Assembly (NCBI GenBank): GCA_029934875.1 | Contig: JAOZLK010000008.1 | Coordinates: 1-21,230 of the forward strand | Direction of reading: 5' to 3' | Length of the DNA stretch: 21,230 bases | From: Bacteroidales bacterium | GTDB taxonomy: Bacteria > Bacteroidota > Bacteroidia > Bacteroidales > GCA-2748055 | Shown here: in pieces, positions 1 to 7,773 of the stretch | Layout: every line of letters starts with the position of its first letter | Position numbering within the stretch: the first letter of the stretch is position 1 | Made by a program: the position numbers and the translations under genes | The notes under the pieces: generated by a model | What the model saw: the letters and a program-made list of their open reading frames with translations, nothing else | The model's database searches: none | Told to the model about the DNA's origin: nothing

Positions 1-1
1 A

Positions 2-391
2 GAAGGTGAACCCGGGGGCGGGCCATTTTATGTCTGTTCCGATTCAGGCAATGTGAGTTTGCAAATTGTTGAGTCATCTCAGATTGACCTGGATAAAGCC
101 CACCAGGCAGCGGTATTTGGGGAATCGTCCCACTTCAACCCGGTTGACCTGGTATGCAGTATTCGCGACTTCAAAGGAAATAAGTTTAACCTGAATCAAT
201 TCGTGGATTATAATACCGGATTCATATCCAGTAAGTCGATGGGAGGGAGGCCCCTGAAGGCACTTGAACTGCCGGGACTCTGGAACGGTTCCATGGCCGC
301 TTGGCTCACGGTTTTTGTGGATGTTCCAGTGGAAACCTTCTCCCCGGTAAAAACTGTATTTGACTTACTCCGCGAGGAGCACCAGGGCTGA
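2..391 (+). CDS. DUF4301 family protein, C-terminal part (gene starts before the window)
   Basis: The reading frame is open from the first bases of the window to a TGA at 389-391, so the GTG at 53 is an internal Val and not the start. The visible 129 residues contain VESSQIDL, HFNPVDLVC, GRPLKALELPGLWNGSM and a tail ending PVKTVFDLLREEHQ. I recognise these from memory as the C-terminus of DUF4301 proteins, which are usually about 500 residues long and common in Bacteroidota. No function has been established for the family as far as I know. The downstream gene is convergent, so nothing can be said about operon partners from this side. The family call is fairly secure; the role is unknown. Confidence 0.8.
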   Translation, partial: EGEPGGGPFYVCSDSGNVSLQIVESSQIDLDKAHQAAVFGESSHFNPVDLVCSIRDFKGNKFNLNQFVDYNTGFISSKSMGGRPLKALELPGLWNGSMAAWLTVFVDVPVETFSPVKTVFDLLREEHQG

Positions 392-397
392 TCGGTA

Positions 398-419
398 TAT
401 AAAAGACCTAAACCAGGTC
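398..419 (-). terminator. Rho-independent terminator for the phosphate transporter gene
   Basis: Read on the minus strand, GACCT and AGGTC pair around the 5-base loop GGTTT and are followed directly by TTTTATATA. The site lies just past the stop codon of the minus-strand transporter gene. On the plus strand the hairpin is not followed by a T run, so it should act mainly on the minus-strand transcript. The stem is only 5 bp, so the call is moderate. Confidence 0.5.
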
Positions 420-423
420 CCTT

Positions 424-2688
424 CTATTCCAAAAGACCAACATCAATATCCTGTGGAGCATTTACCAGTGACTCCTGCAGTTGAGCCTCAGCTTTTACAA
501 GGTGCAGAACATTAAGGAAGAGGTTTTTGCTTTCATTAAGCATCTCCATATAGGTAACACTCACCTTAACACCCTTCTGGGTTTTCTTCAGGATTTTGAT
601 CCGGTTCAGCAGGATCTCATTGACCATATTAATCATCTCATCCCGGCGATTACTCAGCTCATCAATACTGTGGTAACTTTTGTCCTGCATAATGCTGATG
701 GCAAAGTTGAAGAACTCGCTGGATTTATCGTTGAACACCTTCATGGCTTCATTCTGCTCCTTATCCAGGGCATGATTATTATCAAGATGAGTGTAGGCTG
801 GTTGAATGATGTGTACAAGGGAGTTACTCATCTCCTTCATATAAGCCACCACCTGAACATAATAATGTCCGCTTTCCAGTTCGTTTTCTTTGAATTTCTG
901 GAGGGTTTCAGGGATATTTTCCTGAATCTTGCGAATTTCCTTATTCAGATGCTTGGCATCCTTCCTGAGTTGTTTCAGCTCCTTATGCTTCTCCTTAAAG
1001 AAGCTGGTGTATGAGTGATAGAATATTTTTGAAACCTCGATTATTTTTATTTTTACCTCTTCATTGCAGATACTCAGCACCTGGTTGGAAGCAGTGATTC
1101 CCTCCTTGTCGAAGGCCTCCATGTTTTCCGCCCTTTTCTTGTGAAAAGCATGAGTCCTCAAAAGGATGAAGATTGCCAGTACAAGGAGGATCAGAATCAC
1201 CGGAAGTTTTCCGAAGAATATTAAGGATGCGATCAGGAATGATGCCAGGAATGCGGTGAAAGCCGTAAAGAACCAACCACCAATCACAGTAAGCACTCCG
1301 GTGATGCGATATACGGCACTTTCCCGGCCCCAGGCTCCATCGGCAAGCGAGGTTCCCATTGCCACCATAAATGTAACATAGGTGGTGGACAGGGGTAGCT
1401 TCAAGGAGGTTCCTATTGCGATCAGGATACTGGCTACCACCAGGTTCACGCTGGCGCGAACCAGGTCAAATGCAAGCCCCTGGTCATCTTTGCTCCGTGC
1501 TTTTTCAGCATCAAATCTTGATTCCACAAAGCGGGTAATGGCCGGCGGTGCAATTCTTCCTGCCATAGTGCTGGTTTCCACAGCCCTTCGCACTATAAAA
1601 CGGGCCAGGGTAGAGGAGGCAAAACGCTCTGATCCTTCTCCCTGCCGGCTCAGGTCAAGGGTTGTGGCGGTCACAGATTTGGCCTTTTTTGAAAATCTCA
1701 GGGTAAGAACCATGATCAGGCCAGCAGCGATCAGGAAAAAGACGGGTGTAACCACTGGTTCGCGTAATGCCGTCATGAGATAATTGCCGGGTTCTGTACT
1801 GCCTGAAGCCATAAAGGCTTTAAAAGATTCAAAACCGGCCAGGGGAACCCCGATGAAATTTACCAGGTCATTACCGGCAAAGGCCATGGCCAGGGCAAAA
1901 GTTCCAACCAGAACTGTGATTTTCAATACGTTGACTCTTGTGAATAAAATCAGCAGCTGGAAAAAGATTGTCCAGCCTACAAAAGAGATGAGCATGATCT
2001 GGGTTGTATGCTCCTTGATGTAGCCAAGCATATCGGGGGAGATCAGGGTTGATCCTTTGGCCCCTTTGATCAGAAGGAAAAAAAGGATGGCTGTAATAGC
2101 AAAACCGCCCCAAAGACCGGTCCAGTATTTGAAGGTTTTTTTGACATTGAAAGAGAAGGCGAGCCTCACGAACCACTGAATAATCATTCCAATGCTAAAA
2201 GCCACAACCACTGAAAGGAATATTCCCACAATGATCATTACTGATCGTTCCACATTGATGTAGTCACTAACCTTATGGAGGGAGTCTACCGCCGTGCTAA
2301 CCTTAAAAATTGCAACGGCCACTGCCGCTCCCAGAATCTCAAAAACAATAGAGACCGTGGTGGATGTGGGTAGGCCGATTGTATTAAAGAAGTCAAGCAA
2401 AAGTATGTCCGTGATCATCACTGCAAGGAAGATGACCATGATCTCATTAAAGGCAAAAAACTCCGGATTGAAGATGCCTTTCCTGGCCACTTCCATCATT
2501 CCGTTGGAAAATACTGCCCCGACAAGAACCCCAACAGCAGCAATGGCCAGAATTATTTTAAAAGGTGCTGCTTTGGATCCGATAGCCGAATTGAGAAAAT
2601 TCACTGCGTCGTTGCTGACACCAATAATCAGGTCAGAGATGGCCAGTAGAAAAAGGACAGCAACAATAAGAATGTAATATGACTCCAT
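424..2688 (-). CDS. PiT-family inorganic phosphate transporter with C-terminal PhoU-like extension
   Basis: This is an inner-membrane phosphate permease (PF01384 type, 754 residues) that moves phosphate with a cation. The two family signatures are present: GVSNDAVNFLNSA at residues 23-35 and AGNDLVNFIGVPLAG at 271-285. Each repeat also has a Ser-Thr-Thr helix, GLPTSTTVS near 105-113 and LPLSTTYVT near 431-439. About a dozen hydrophobic segments run from residue 4 to 511. Residues from about 515 to 754 are soluble, charged and helical, resembling a PhoU-like regulatory domain. PiT proteins of E. coli type are about 500 residues and lack this tail, while PiT-PhoU fusions of about 750 residues are familiar in Bacteroidota. 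The ATG at 2688 begins directly with the first membrane helix. A possible promoter lies at 2713-2742 and a terminator at 398-419, so it is probably monocistronic. Phosphate specificity is inferred from the family. Confidence 0.92.
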   Translation of the reverse strand: MESYYILIVAVLFLLAISDLIIGVSNDAVNFLNSAIGSKAAPFKIILAIAAVGVLVGAVFSNGMMEVARKGIFNPEFFAFNEIMVIFLAVMITDILLLDFFNTIGLPTSTTVSIVFEILGAAVAVAIFKVSTAVDSLHKVSDYINVERSVMIIVGIFLSVVVAFSIGMIIQWFVRLAFSFNVKKTFKYWTGLWGGFAITAILFFLLIKGAKGSTLISPDMLGYIKEHTTQIMLISFVGWTIFFQLLILFTRVNVLKITVLVGTFALAMAFAGNDLVNFIGVPLAGFESFKAFMASGSTEPGNYLMTALREPVVTPVFFLIAAGLIMVLTLRFSKKAKSVTATTLDLSRQGEGSERFASSTLARFIVRRAVETSTMAGRIAPPAITRFVESRFDAEKARSKDDQGLAFDLVRASVNLVVASILIAIGTSLKLPLSTTYVTFMVAMGTSLADGAWGRESAVYRITGVLTVIGGWFFTAFTAFLASFLIASLIFFGKLPVILILLVLAIFILLRTHAFHKKRAENMEAFDKEGITASNQVLSICNEEVKIKIIEVSKIFYHSYTSFFKEKHKELKQLRKDAKHLNKEIRKIQENIPETLQKFKENELESGHYYVQVVAYMKEMSNSLVHIIQPAYTHLDNNHALDKEQNEAMKVFNDKSSEFFNFAISIMQDKSYHSIDELSNRRDEMINMVNEILLNRIKILKKTQKGVKVSVTYMEMLNESKNLFLNVLHLVKAEAQLQESLVNAPQDIDVGLLE

Positions 2689-2712
2689 TTAAGTATTGTT
2701 TAAGATACGAGG

Positions 2713-2742
2713 CAAAAATATAGCTTATATTCAGTTAGACAA
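2713..2742 (-). promoter_or_regulatory. Possible promoter of the phosphate transporter gene
   Basis: On the minus strand TTG (2740-2742) and TATATT, within TATATTTTTG (2713-2722), are separated by 17 bases. This resembles the Bacteroidota TTTG / TAnnTTTG arrangement and lies 25 bp upstream of the ATG at 2688. The match is partial, so this is only a candidate. Confidence 0.3.
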
Positions 2743-2837
2743 TATTAAGCCCGACTTAAGCATGCGTAAAACTAATGTTATTCTTCATGCTAAGAAAAAT
2801 TTTGAATTATATTGTGTGCAACTTCTAAGAAATTCTT

Positions 2838-3614
2838 ATGAATGAACACATTTCCATCACCTTGGTACAGCCCGATATTTTTTGGGAGGATGTTGCTCAG
2901 AACCTGGATATGCTGGATGCCATGTTTGTGGATAGTTTGGAAAATACCGACTTGCTGGTTCTGCCCGAAACATTTTCAACCGGGTTTACCATGAGGGCCG
3001 ATCATTTTGCAGAAGATGAAAAAGGATTGACCCTCAGCTGGATGAAGGAGCTGGCCAGGAAAAATGATCTTTGTGTGTGCGGAAGCCTGATTTTCAGAGA
3101 TGGAGCCAGGATCTCCAACAGGCTGTACTGGATTACGCCTGACGGAATTGGTGGGTACTATGATAAAAGGCACCTTTTCCGGATGGGGCGTGAGGATCAG
3201 CATTATACACCCGGAGATTCCAGGGTGATCATAAATTTAGGAGATTTTCGCCTAATGCCCCAGATTTGTTACGATCTCCGCTTCCCAGTTTTTGCAAGGA
3301 ACCAGAACGATTATGATATCCTCTTCTATGTGGCAAACTGGCCTGCTCCAAGACACCTGGTATGGGAAACCCTTCTGCGGGCCAGGGCCATAGAAAACCT
3401 GGCCTATGTTATCGGTGTCAGCCGGTCGGGAAGGGATGGGGAAGGAGTTGATCACCTGGGTGGTAGCTGCGTGGTAGATCCCATCGGCCGTATTGAACAC
3501 ATCCTCGGACCGGAACCGGGTGTGCTGCATTTTGGTATTGAGCTAAAAAAAGTCAGAGAATTTCGTGAGAAATTCCCAGCCTGGAAAGATGCTGATAAGT
3601 TTAAGCTTTTATAG
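2838..3614 (+). CDS. yafV: Omega-amidase YafV, nitrilase superfamily (2-oxoglutaramate amidase)
   Basis: This is a cytosolic carbon-nitrogen hydrolase of 258 residues, the usual family length. The nitrilase triad is visible: Glu44 in LPETFSTGF, Lys110 in YYDKRHLFRM, and Cys144 in QICYDLRFPV. The stretches YVANWPAPR, RARAIENLAYV and REKFPAWKDAD match E. coli YafV closely from memory. YafV and mammalian Nit2 hydrolyse 2-oxoglutaramate (or 2-oxosuccinamate) to the 2-oxo acid and ammonia, repairing the by-product of glutamine transamination. The gene faces away from the phosphate transporter and converges on the FKBP gene with only 15 bp between the stops. The ATG at 2838 is chosen because MNEHISITLVQPDIFWED fits the first beta strand of the fold. 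Substrate preference comes from the family, not from this sequence. Confidence 0.9.
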   Translation: MNEHISITLVQPDIFWEDVAQNLDMLDAMFVDSLENTDLLVLPETFSTGFTMRADHFAEDEKGLTLSWMKELARKNDLCVCGSLIFRDGARISNRLYWITPDGIGGYYDKRHLFRMGREDQHYTPGDSRVIINLGDFRLMPQICYDLRFPVFARNQNDYDILFYVANWPAPRHLVWETLLRARAIENLAYVIGVSRSGRDGEGVDHLGGSCVVDPIGRIEHILGPEPGVLHFGIELKKVREFREKFPAWKDADKFKLL

Positions 3615-3629
3615 CTCGGATCAAGGTTC

Positions 3630-4226
3630 TTAGCAACTGCAACCACATCCGCCACCGCCACCCTGTGCGCCGTCATCACAGCTTCCTTTGTCGTCACATG
3701 ATCCATCTCCACTTCCACTTCCGCAACCGCATCCGCCGTCGCCATGACTGTGTCCGTGATTCAGTTCTTCCTCGGTGGCTTCGCGTACCTCTGTCACCTC
3801 TCCTTTGAAAAACAGATCGTTACCGGCCATGGGGTGGTTGAAGTCCATTTCAACGGCCTCCGCATCAATGGTCAAAATCTTACCGTTCATTCTTCTGCCT
3901 TCTGCGTCCATCATGGGAACCATGTTACCCACTTTTAAAAGGTTTTCATCAGTTTTCCCATCAACCTCGAAAATATTTTTGGGCACATGCACTACTGCCG
4001 ATTCCACAATGGGGCCATATGCATCTTCCGAATTCAGAAGGAATTCAAAATTATCACCGGAAGTAAGTCCACTCAGGTTTTCCTCAAATTTGGGTAATAA
4101 GCCACCAGTCCCGAATATAAAGGTAAGTGGATTTTCGGGTGTTAGTGCTTCGACAATTTCACCTTCCTGCGATCCTGAACGAAGTTCATAAACGATGGAT
4201 ACTGCACTATTTTTCTCTGCTATCAT
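3630..4226 (-). CDS. FKBP-type peptidyl-prolyl isomerase, SlyD-like, with His/Cys-rich metal-binding tail
   Basis: This protein of 198 residues should catalyse prolyl isomerisation and assist folding, and probably binds metal. An FKBP core opens with NSAVSIVYELRSG and continues through PENPLTFIFGTGGLLPKFEE and NSEDAYGP. The inserted IF (chaperone) subdomain follows at roughly residues 70-125, and the FKBP fold closes with the typical DFNHPMAGNDLFF. The last 40 or so residues are a tail of Gly with three His (HGHSH) and seven Cys, ending CGCSC, comparable in position to the nickel-binding tail of E. coli SlyD. I chose the ATG at 4226, which gives MIAEKNSAVS as in other SlyD proteins; a GTG at 4247 would add seven residues without family support. 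The tail coding is GC-rich relative to the flanks because of its Gly/Cys codons. Which metal is bound cannot be read from sequence. Confidence 0.88.
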   Translation of the reverse strand: MIAEKNSAVSIVYELRSGSQEGEIVEALTPENPLTFIFGTGGLLPKFEENLSGLTSGDNFEFLLNSEDAYGPIVESAVVHVPKNIFEVDGKTDENLLKVGNMVPMMDAEGRRMNGKILTIDAEAVEMDFNHPMAGNDLFFKGEVTEVREATEEELNHGHSHGDGGCGCGSGSGDGSCDDKGSCDDGAQGGGGGCGCSC

Positions 4227-4261
4227 GATTTCAAATTTTAAAGGCACAAAGAAAACAATAA

Positions 4262-4285
4262 TTTCTCTCTTATTAAAGTGAGAAA
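4262..4285 (-). terminator. Imperfect hairpin between the beta-barrel gene and the FKBP gene
   Basis: TTTCTC (4262-4267) pairs with GAGAAA (4280-4285), and CTT pairs with AAG inside, with one T-T mismatch and a 4-base loop. Read on the minus strand it is followed by an AT-rich run. It lies 55 bp past the stop of the minus-strand beta-barrel gene and 36 bp before the FKBP start. It could end the upstream transcript or shape the FKBP leader. It is AT-rich and therefore weak. Confidence 0.3.
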
Positions 4286-4339
4286 CTGGTGCAATTGCAT
4301 TTTAACAATAATTTTTGCTAAGCAGGATAAATAAATCCA

Positions 4340-4912
4340 TCAGAAATATGAGTTAAAGCCAACTCTGAATACGGGGTTTGAATAAGGTGAAAAATAAGTT
4401 TGGTTCACGTCCCACAGAATCGTAAAGGAAACGGAATTATACATGCCAATCCTCTGGTTAAATCCTCCTCCCAGAAGAATTCCGTGGTAAATGAACCTGC
4501 CCTGGTCTGTTGCTTGATAATAGATATTTTTCTCCAGGCTCATTCCTTCGTACTCCGCATGGACAAAGAGATCGCTGAAAAGATTAATTGGAAGAAACTG
4601 CTCGGCATTGGTAATTATCGCATAGCGTGCAAATGTCTTCAGTCCGAATGCATGAGTAGAGTATGGAAATGGATTTGAAGGAGAGAGCTTTACTGACTGG
4701 TAGGTGTAATGGGGCCCGGCTCCAATGATCAGTCGCTCCAGGGCATGATAGCCCAGCATTGGCGCGATTTCAATATAAGTTGATGAACCAAAGGATAGCC
4801 AGAATTCGGGAACCAGGAAGAATTTCCCCCTTCGTTCGGGCATTTCTTCCTGAGCCCTTACTGTCAGCGCTAAGCTTGAAAACAGGATCAATATTAAAAG
4901 GCTCTTTTTCAT
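4340..4912 (-). CDS. Small outer-membrane beta-barrel protein (hypothetical)
   Basis: The 190-residue product starts with a clear type I signal peptide: MKK, a hydrophobic stretch LLILILFSSLALTV, then a cleavage site after RAQ or RA. The rest is rich in alternating aromatic and hydrophobic residues, for example FLVPEFWLSFGSS, YIEIAPMLGYHAL and YHGILLGGGFNQRIG. It ends in NSYF, a terminal Phe typical of outer-membrane barrels inserted by BamA. I predict an 8-strand-sized barrel but recognise no specific family or function. The ATG at 4912 is used because it begins the signal peptide; a GTG at 4930 would add six residues in front of it. The gene is divergent from the SDR gene with 55 bp between starts, so the two promoters overlap. 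Confidence 0.72.
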   Translation of the reverse strand: MKKSLLILILFSSLALTVRAQEEMPERRGKFFLVPEFWLSFGSSTYIEIAPMLGYHALERLIIGAGPHYTYQSVKLSPSNPFPYSTHAFGLKTFARYAIITNAEQFLPINLFSDLFVHAEYEGMSLEKNIYYQATDQGRFIYHGILLGGGFNQRIGMYNSVSFTILWDVNQTYFSPYSNPVFRVGFNSYF

Positions 4913-4967
4913 GCAGGTGTTTTCTGGCACTGCAATATTATATATTTTTACAAGAAACTGGACTATT

Positions 4968-5678
4968 ATGGTGATAATGATTACCGGGGCAAGCAGGGGT
5001 ATTGGAGCATCTCTTGCTCAAGCAATGACGGCAGCCGGGCATACTGTTTTGATGGTTTCCAGGAACAGGAGCAGGCTTGAAAAGGTGATGGAGCAGTGCA
5101 ATAAGTCAGCAGGTAGCACCCTGGCACATTCCATTCCATTTGATCTTAACGATCTGGCAGATCTAGAACAGGAGTTTGTTTCCCGGGTAAAAGGGATTAG
5201 CGGGACTTTGGATGTGCTGGTAAACAATGCCGGACAGTTGATCTCTAAGCCCTTCAAGGACACAAAGGTGGGGGAGGCCAGGGCCTTGTTTGACGCCAAT
5301 TTTTTTGCCCCTGCACTCTTGACCCGCATATGTCTTCCCCTCATGGAGCAATCAGAGCTGAAGCATGTTGTGAATATTACCAGCATGGCGGGATTCCAGG
5401 GAGCAGCCAAATTTAGCGGGCTGTCATACTATAGTGCTTCGAAGGCTGCCCTGGGCAGTCTGACGGAATGCCTGGCCGAAGAACTGAAGGAAGAGGGTTT
5501 CAAAGTAAATGCACTGGCCATCGGATCTGTTCAAACGGAAATGCTGGCCCAGGCTTTCCCCGGCCTTAAAGCTCCCCTTGAGCCGGCTCAGATGGCTGAA
5601 TATATGCGCTGGTTTGTCCTGGAGGGCTGTCGGTATTTTAACGGAAAGGTTTTACCCGTCTCTCTTTCAACTCCCTGA
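4968..5678 (+). CDS. Short-chain dehydrogenase/reductase (SDR), substrate unknown
   Basis: This is a classical SDR of 236 residues using NAD(P)H. The cofactor motif TGASRGIG is at residues 6-13 and NNAG at 86-89. The catalytic Ser139, Tyr155 and Lys159 sit in NITSM and YSASK. Arg at positions 10 and 32-34 near the first two strands hints at NADP(H), which is an inference. The start at ATG 4968 gives MVIMITGASRGIG, the normal distance to the first strand; an upstream ATG at 4911 would add 19 residues and overlap the divergent barrel gene's start codon. After YSASK the protein continues with the expected FNGK-ending helix and stops early, without a C-terminal substrate-specific extension. Its TGA at 5676-5678 abuts the butyrate kinase stop codon on the other strand. 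The physiological substrate cannot be deduced. Confidence 0.85.
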   Translation: MVIMITGASRGIGASLAQAMTAAGHTVLMVSRNRSRLEKVMEQCNKSAGSTLAHSIPFDLNDLADLEQEFVSRVKGISGTLDVLVNNAGQLISKPFKDTKVGEARALFDANFFAPALLTRICLPLMEQSELKHVVNITSMAGFQGAAKFSGLSYYSASKAALGSLTECLAEELKEEGFKVNALAIGSVQTEMLAQAFPGLKAPLEPAQMAEYMRWFVLEGCRYFNGKVLPVSLSTP

Positions 5679-6797
5679 TTATTCCATCGAATCGAGATCA
5701 AGACCTGTGACCACATTCTCGCTTGAGTACTCCTTAGCTTTGATCTGGCCTTTAAGAAGCAGTGCCCCGTTTTGGGCCAGGGCCCTCATCTCATCCTCTC
5801 CCGGATAGATGAAAACCGGGGCAATGAAGCTGACATGTTCTTTTATGTATGAGGTAAGGTCCGGATTGTGGGCAATTCCACCTGTAAGAATGATGGCATG
5901 TATCTCGCCACCAAGTACAGAAGCCATGGCGCCTATTTCTTTGCTGATTTGATAAGCCATAGCATCCTGGATCAATAAGGCTTTTGCATTTCCCTCCCTG
6001 GCAAGTTTCTCCAGCGTGGTAGCATCTTTATATCCCATATATGCAAAGAGACCTCCCTTACCGGCAAGCATCGTCTTAACTTCCTCAAGGGATTTTCCGG
6101 ATTCAAAACAGTAGCGAACAAGTGCTCCAGTGGGCAGGGTACCAGACCTTTCAGGTCCGAAAGGACCTTCACCATCCAGGCCGTTATTTACATCAACCAC
6201 CCGGCCCTTTTTGTGGGCACCGACCGATACTCCGCTTCCCAGGTGGGCAATGATCAGGTTTAAATCCTCATATTCCATTCCCCTCGAGTGAGCATAGGTT
6301 CTGGCTGTGGATTTTTGGTTCAGGGCATGAAAGATAGAAGTCCTTGGGAATTCGGGATGGCCACTTATCCTGGCCACATCCTGCAATTCATCCACCACCA
6401 CAGGATCCGCTATACAGGCCCCGGCATTTGGAAATAAATCTCTCAACTGGTTGGCTATAAGCCCGCCCAGGTTACTGGCATGATCGCCCATTAGGCCTTC
6501 ACTCAGGTCTTTAACCATGGCATCATTTACCTCATAAACACCCGACTCGATGGGCCGGATCAATCCGCCCCGTGCAATGATCAGTCCTACCTGGTCAAAT
6601 GGGACATGGTTTTCTTCAACCTCCTTCAGGACCAGTTTCAACCTCAGGTCCAACTGCTCCATGCTTGTTTTATATTTACTGAGTTCATCATAATCATGTC
6701 TGATGGTCTTCAGAAATACGAATTTATTGGTCCTGTAAACTGCAATTTTTGTGGAGGTTGCACCCGGATTGATTGCCAATATGTAGTCAGCTTCCAT
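5679..6797 (-). CDS. buk: Butyrate kinase
   Basis: This enzyme interconverts butyryl-phosphate plus ADP with butyrate plus ATP, the ATP-yielding last step of butyrate (or branched-chain acid) formation. It has 372 residues, the usual Buk length. ASKHA-fold motifs are visible: NPGATSTK at residues 10-17 (phosphate 1 loop), RGGLIRPIESG near 76-86, HLGSGVSVG at 185-193 (phosphate 2), DGEGPFGPERSG at 208-219, and TGGIAHN at 305-311 (adenosine site). I use the ATG at 6797; a GTG at 6806 adds only three residues. It is the last gene of the operon pta-ackA-ptb-buk, 34 bp after ptb. Isobutyrate or isovalerate may be the real product, because Buk enzymes are often broad. Confidence 0.94.
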   Translation of the reverse strand: MEADYILAINPGATSTKIAVYRTNKFVFLKTIRHDYDELSKYKTSMEQLDLRLKLVLKEVEENHVPFDQVGLIIARGGLIRPIESGVYEVNDAMVKDLSEGLMGDHASNLGGLIANQLRDLFPNAGACIADPVVVDELQDVARISGHPEFPRTSIFHALNQKSTARTYAHSRGMEYEDLNLIIAHLGSGVSVGAHKKGRVVDVNNGLDGEGPFGPERSGTLPTGALVRYCFESGKSLEEVKTMLAGKGGLFAYMGYKDATTLEKLAREGNAKALLIQDAMAYQISKEIGAMASVLGGEIHAIILTGGIAHNPDLTSYIKEHVSFIAPVFIYPGEDEMRALAQNGALLLKGQIKAKEYSSENVVTGLDLDSME

Positions 6798-6831
6798 ATA
6801 AAGCACTGTTTTAGCTCTGTTTAGTCACTTT

Positions 6832-7740
6832 CTACCGATCAGCGGCAAACACCGCGGCCAGCAGGATTGAATCGAATTTTGCCTGGTCAGAATCAGATCT
6901 GGAGGTGAGGACAATGGGAACACTGGCACCAACGATTATGGAGGCAACTTTTGCATTAGCAAAGAAAACCAGACTTTTATAGAGAACGTTTCCAACCTCA
7001 ATATCAGGCATGAGAAGCAGGTCTGTATCTCCGGCAACCTCACTTTTAATCTCTTTATGCCTCGCACTTTCCAGGGAAATAGCATTATCAAAGGCCAGTG
7101 GACCATCAACAATGCAGTTCAGGATCTGGTCCCTCTGGTTCATTTTTGATAGCAAAGCGGCATCCAGGGTAGCCCCCATTTCGGTATTCACTTTCTCCAC
7201 AGCTCCAAGCACCGCCACCTTTGGTTTTTCAATCCCCAGGTTATTGAGCACATTTACCGCATTGTTGAGAATGGCGATTTTCTCAGTCAGGTTGGGGGCG
7301 ATGTTCATTGCAACATCCGTTAATGCAATCAGCTTATGATAGTTTTCCACTTCGAAATAAGCAAAATGCGAGAGAAGCTTTCCTGTACGCAGCCCATATT
7401 CCTTATTCAGGACACTCCTTAGCATATCGGAGGAACCTACTTTTCCCTTCATCAGGACATCTCCCTCCTTGTCATGTATCATTTTCACTGCCTTTGCTGC
7501 TGCATCCGCCGGATTGTCGGCCTGGATCATCTCGAAATCATTGATGTCCAGCTTCATGATATCTGCCATCCCCCGGGTCTTTTCCAGGTCGCCAACAAGG
7601 ATGGGCCTGATGATCTCTTTTTTCGCTGCTTCCACCACCGCTGTCAAGGAAGAAGCATCTTCAGATGCAGCCAGGATCATTCTTTTCGGTTTATGATTTT
7701 TATCAATCAGTTCCAGTAACTGCGATAATTTCGTTAACAT
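6832..7740 (-). CDS. ptb: Phosphate butyryltransferase
   Basis: This enzyme transfers the acyl group from butyryl-CoA to phosphate, giving the substrate of butyrate kinase. It has 302 residues and consists of a single PTA_PTB domain. Typical motifs are LMKGKVGSSDMLR at 96-108, DLLLMPDIEVGN at 240-251 and PIVLTSRSDS at 275-284; the last distinguishes Ptb from Pta, which has PINDLSRG at this position. It sits between ackA (33 bp upstream) and buk (34 bp downstream), and the ptb-buk pairing is the classical arrangement. The ATG at 7740 is the only start that keeps the first helix. The acyl chain length accepted is not readable from sequence. Confidence 0.94.
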   Translation of the reverse strand: MLTKLSQLLELIDKNHKPKRMILAASEDASSLTAVVEAAKKEIIRPILVGDLEKTRGMADIMKLDINDFEMIQADNPADAAAKAVKMIHDKEGDVLMKGKVGSSDMLRSVLNKEYGLRTGKLLSHFAYFEVENYHKLIALTDVAMNIAPNLTEKIAILNNAVNVLNNLGIEKPKVAVLGAVEKVNTEMGATLDAALLSKMNQRDQILNCIVDGPLAFDNAISLESARHKEIKSEVAGDTDLLLMPDIEVGNVLYKSLVFFANAKVASIIVGASVPIVLTSRSDSDQAKFDSILLAAVFAADR

Positions 7741-7773
7741 AGGCTTCGCTTAATATTTAACACATTTGCATTT

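Noticed and set aside
481..1014. 177-codon plus-strand frame inside the phosphate transporter gene
   Set aside because: It is antisense to the conserved PhoU-like tail and its composition is what the reverse of a helical protein gives. It has no family features.
4911..4967. Upstream ATG for the SDR gene
   Set aside because: It would add 19 residues ahead of the nucleotide-binding strand and overlap the start codon of the divergent barrel gene. The ATG at 4968 fits the family.
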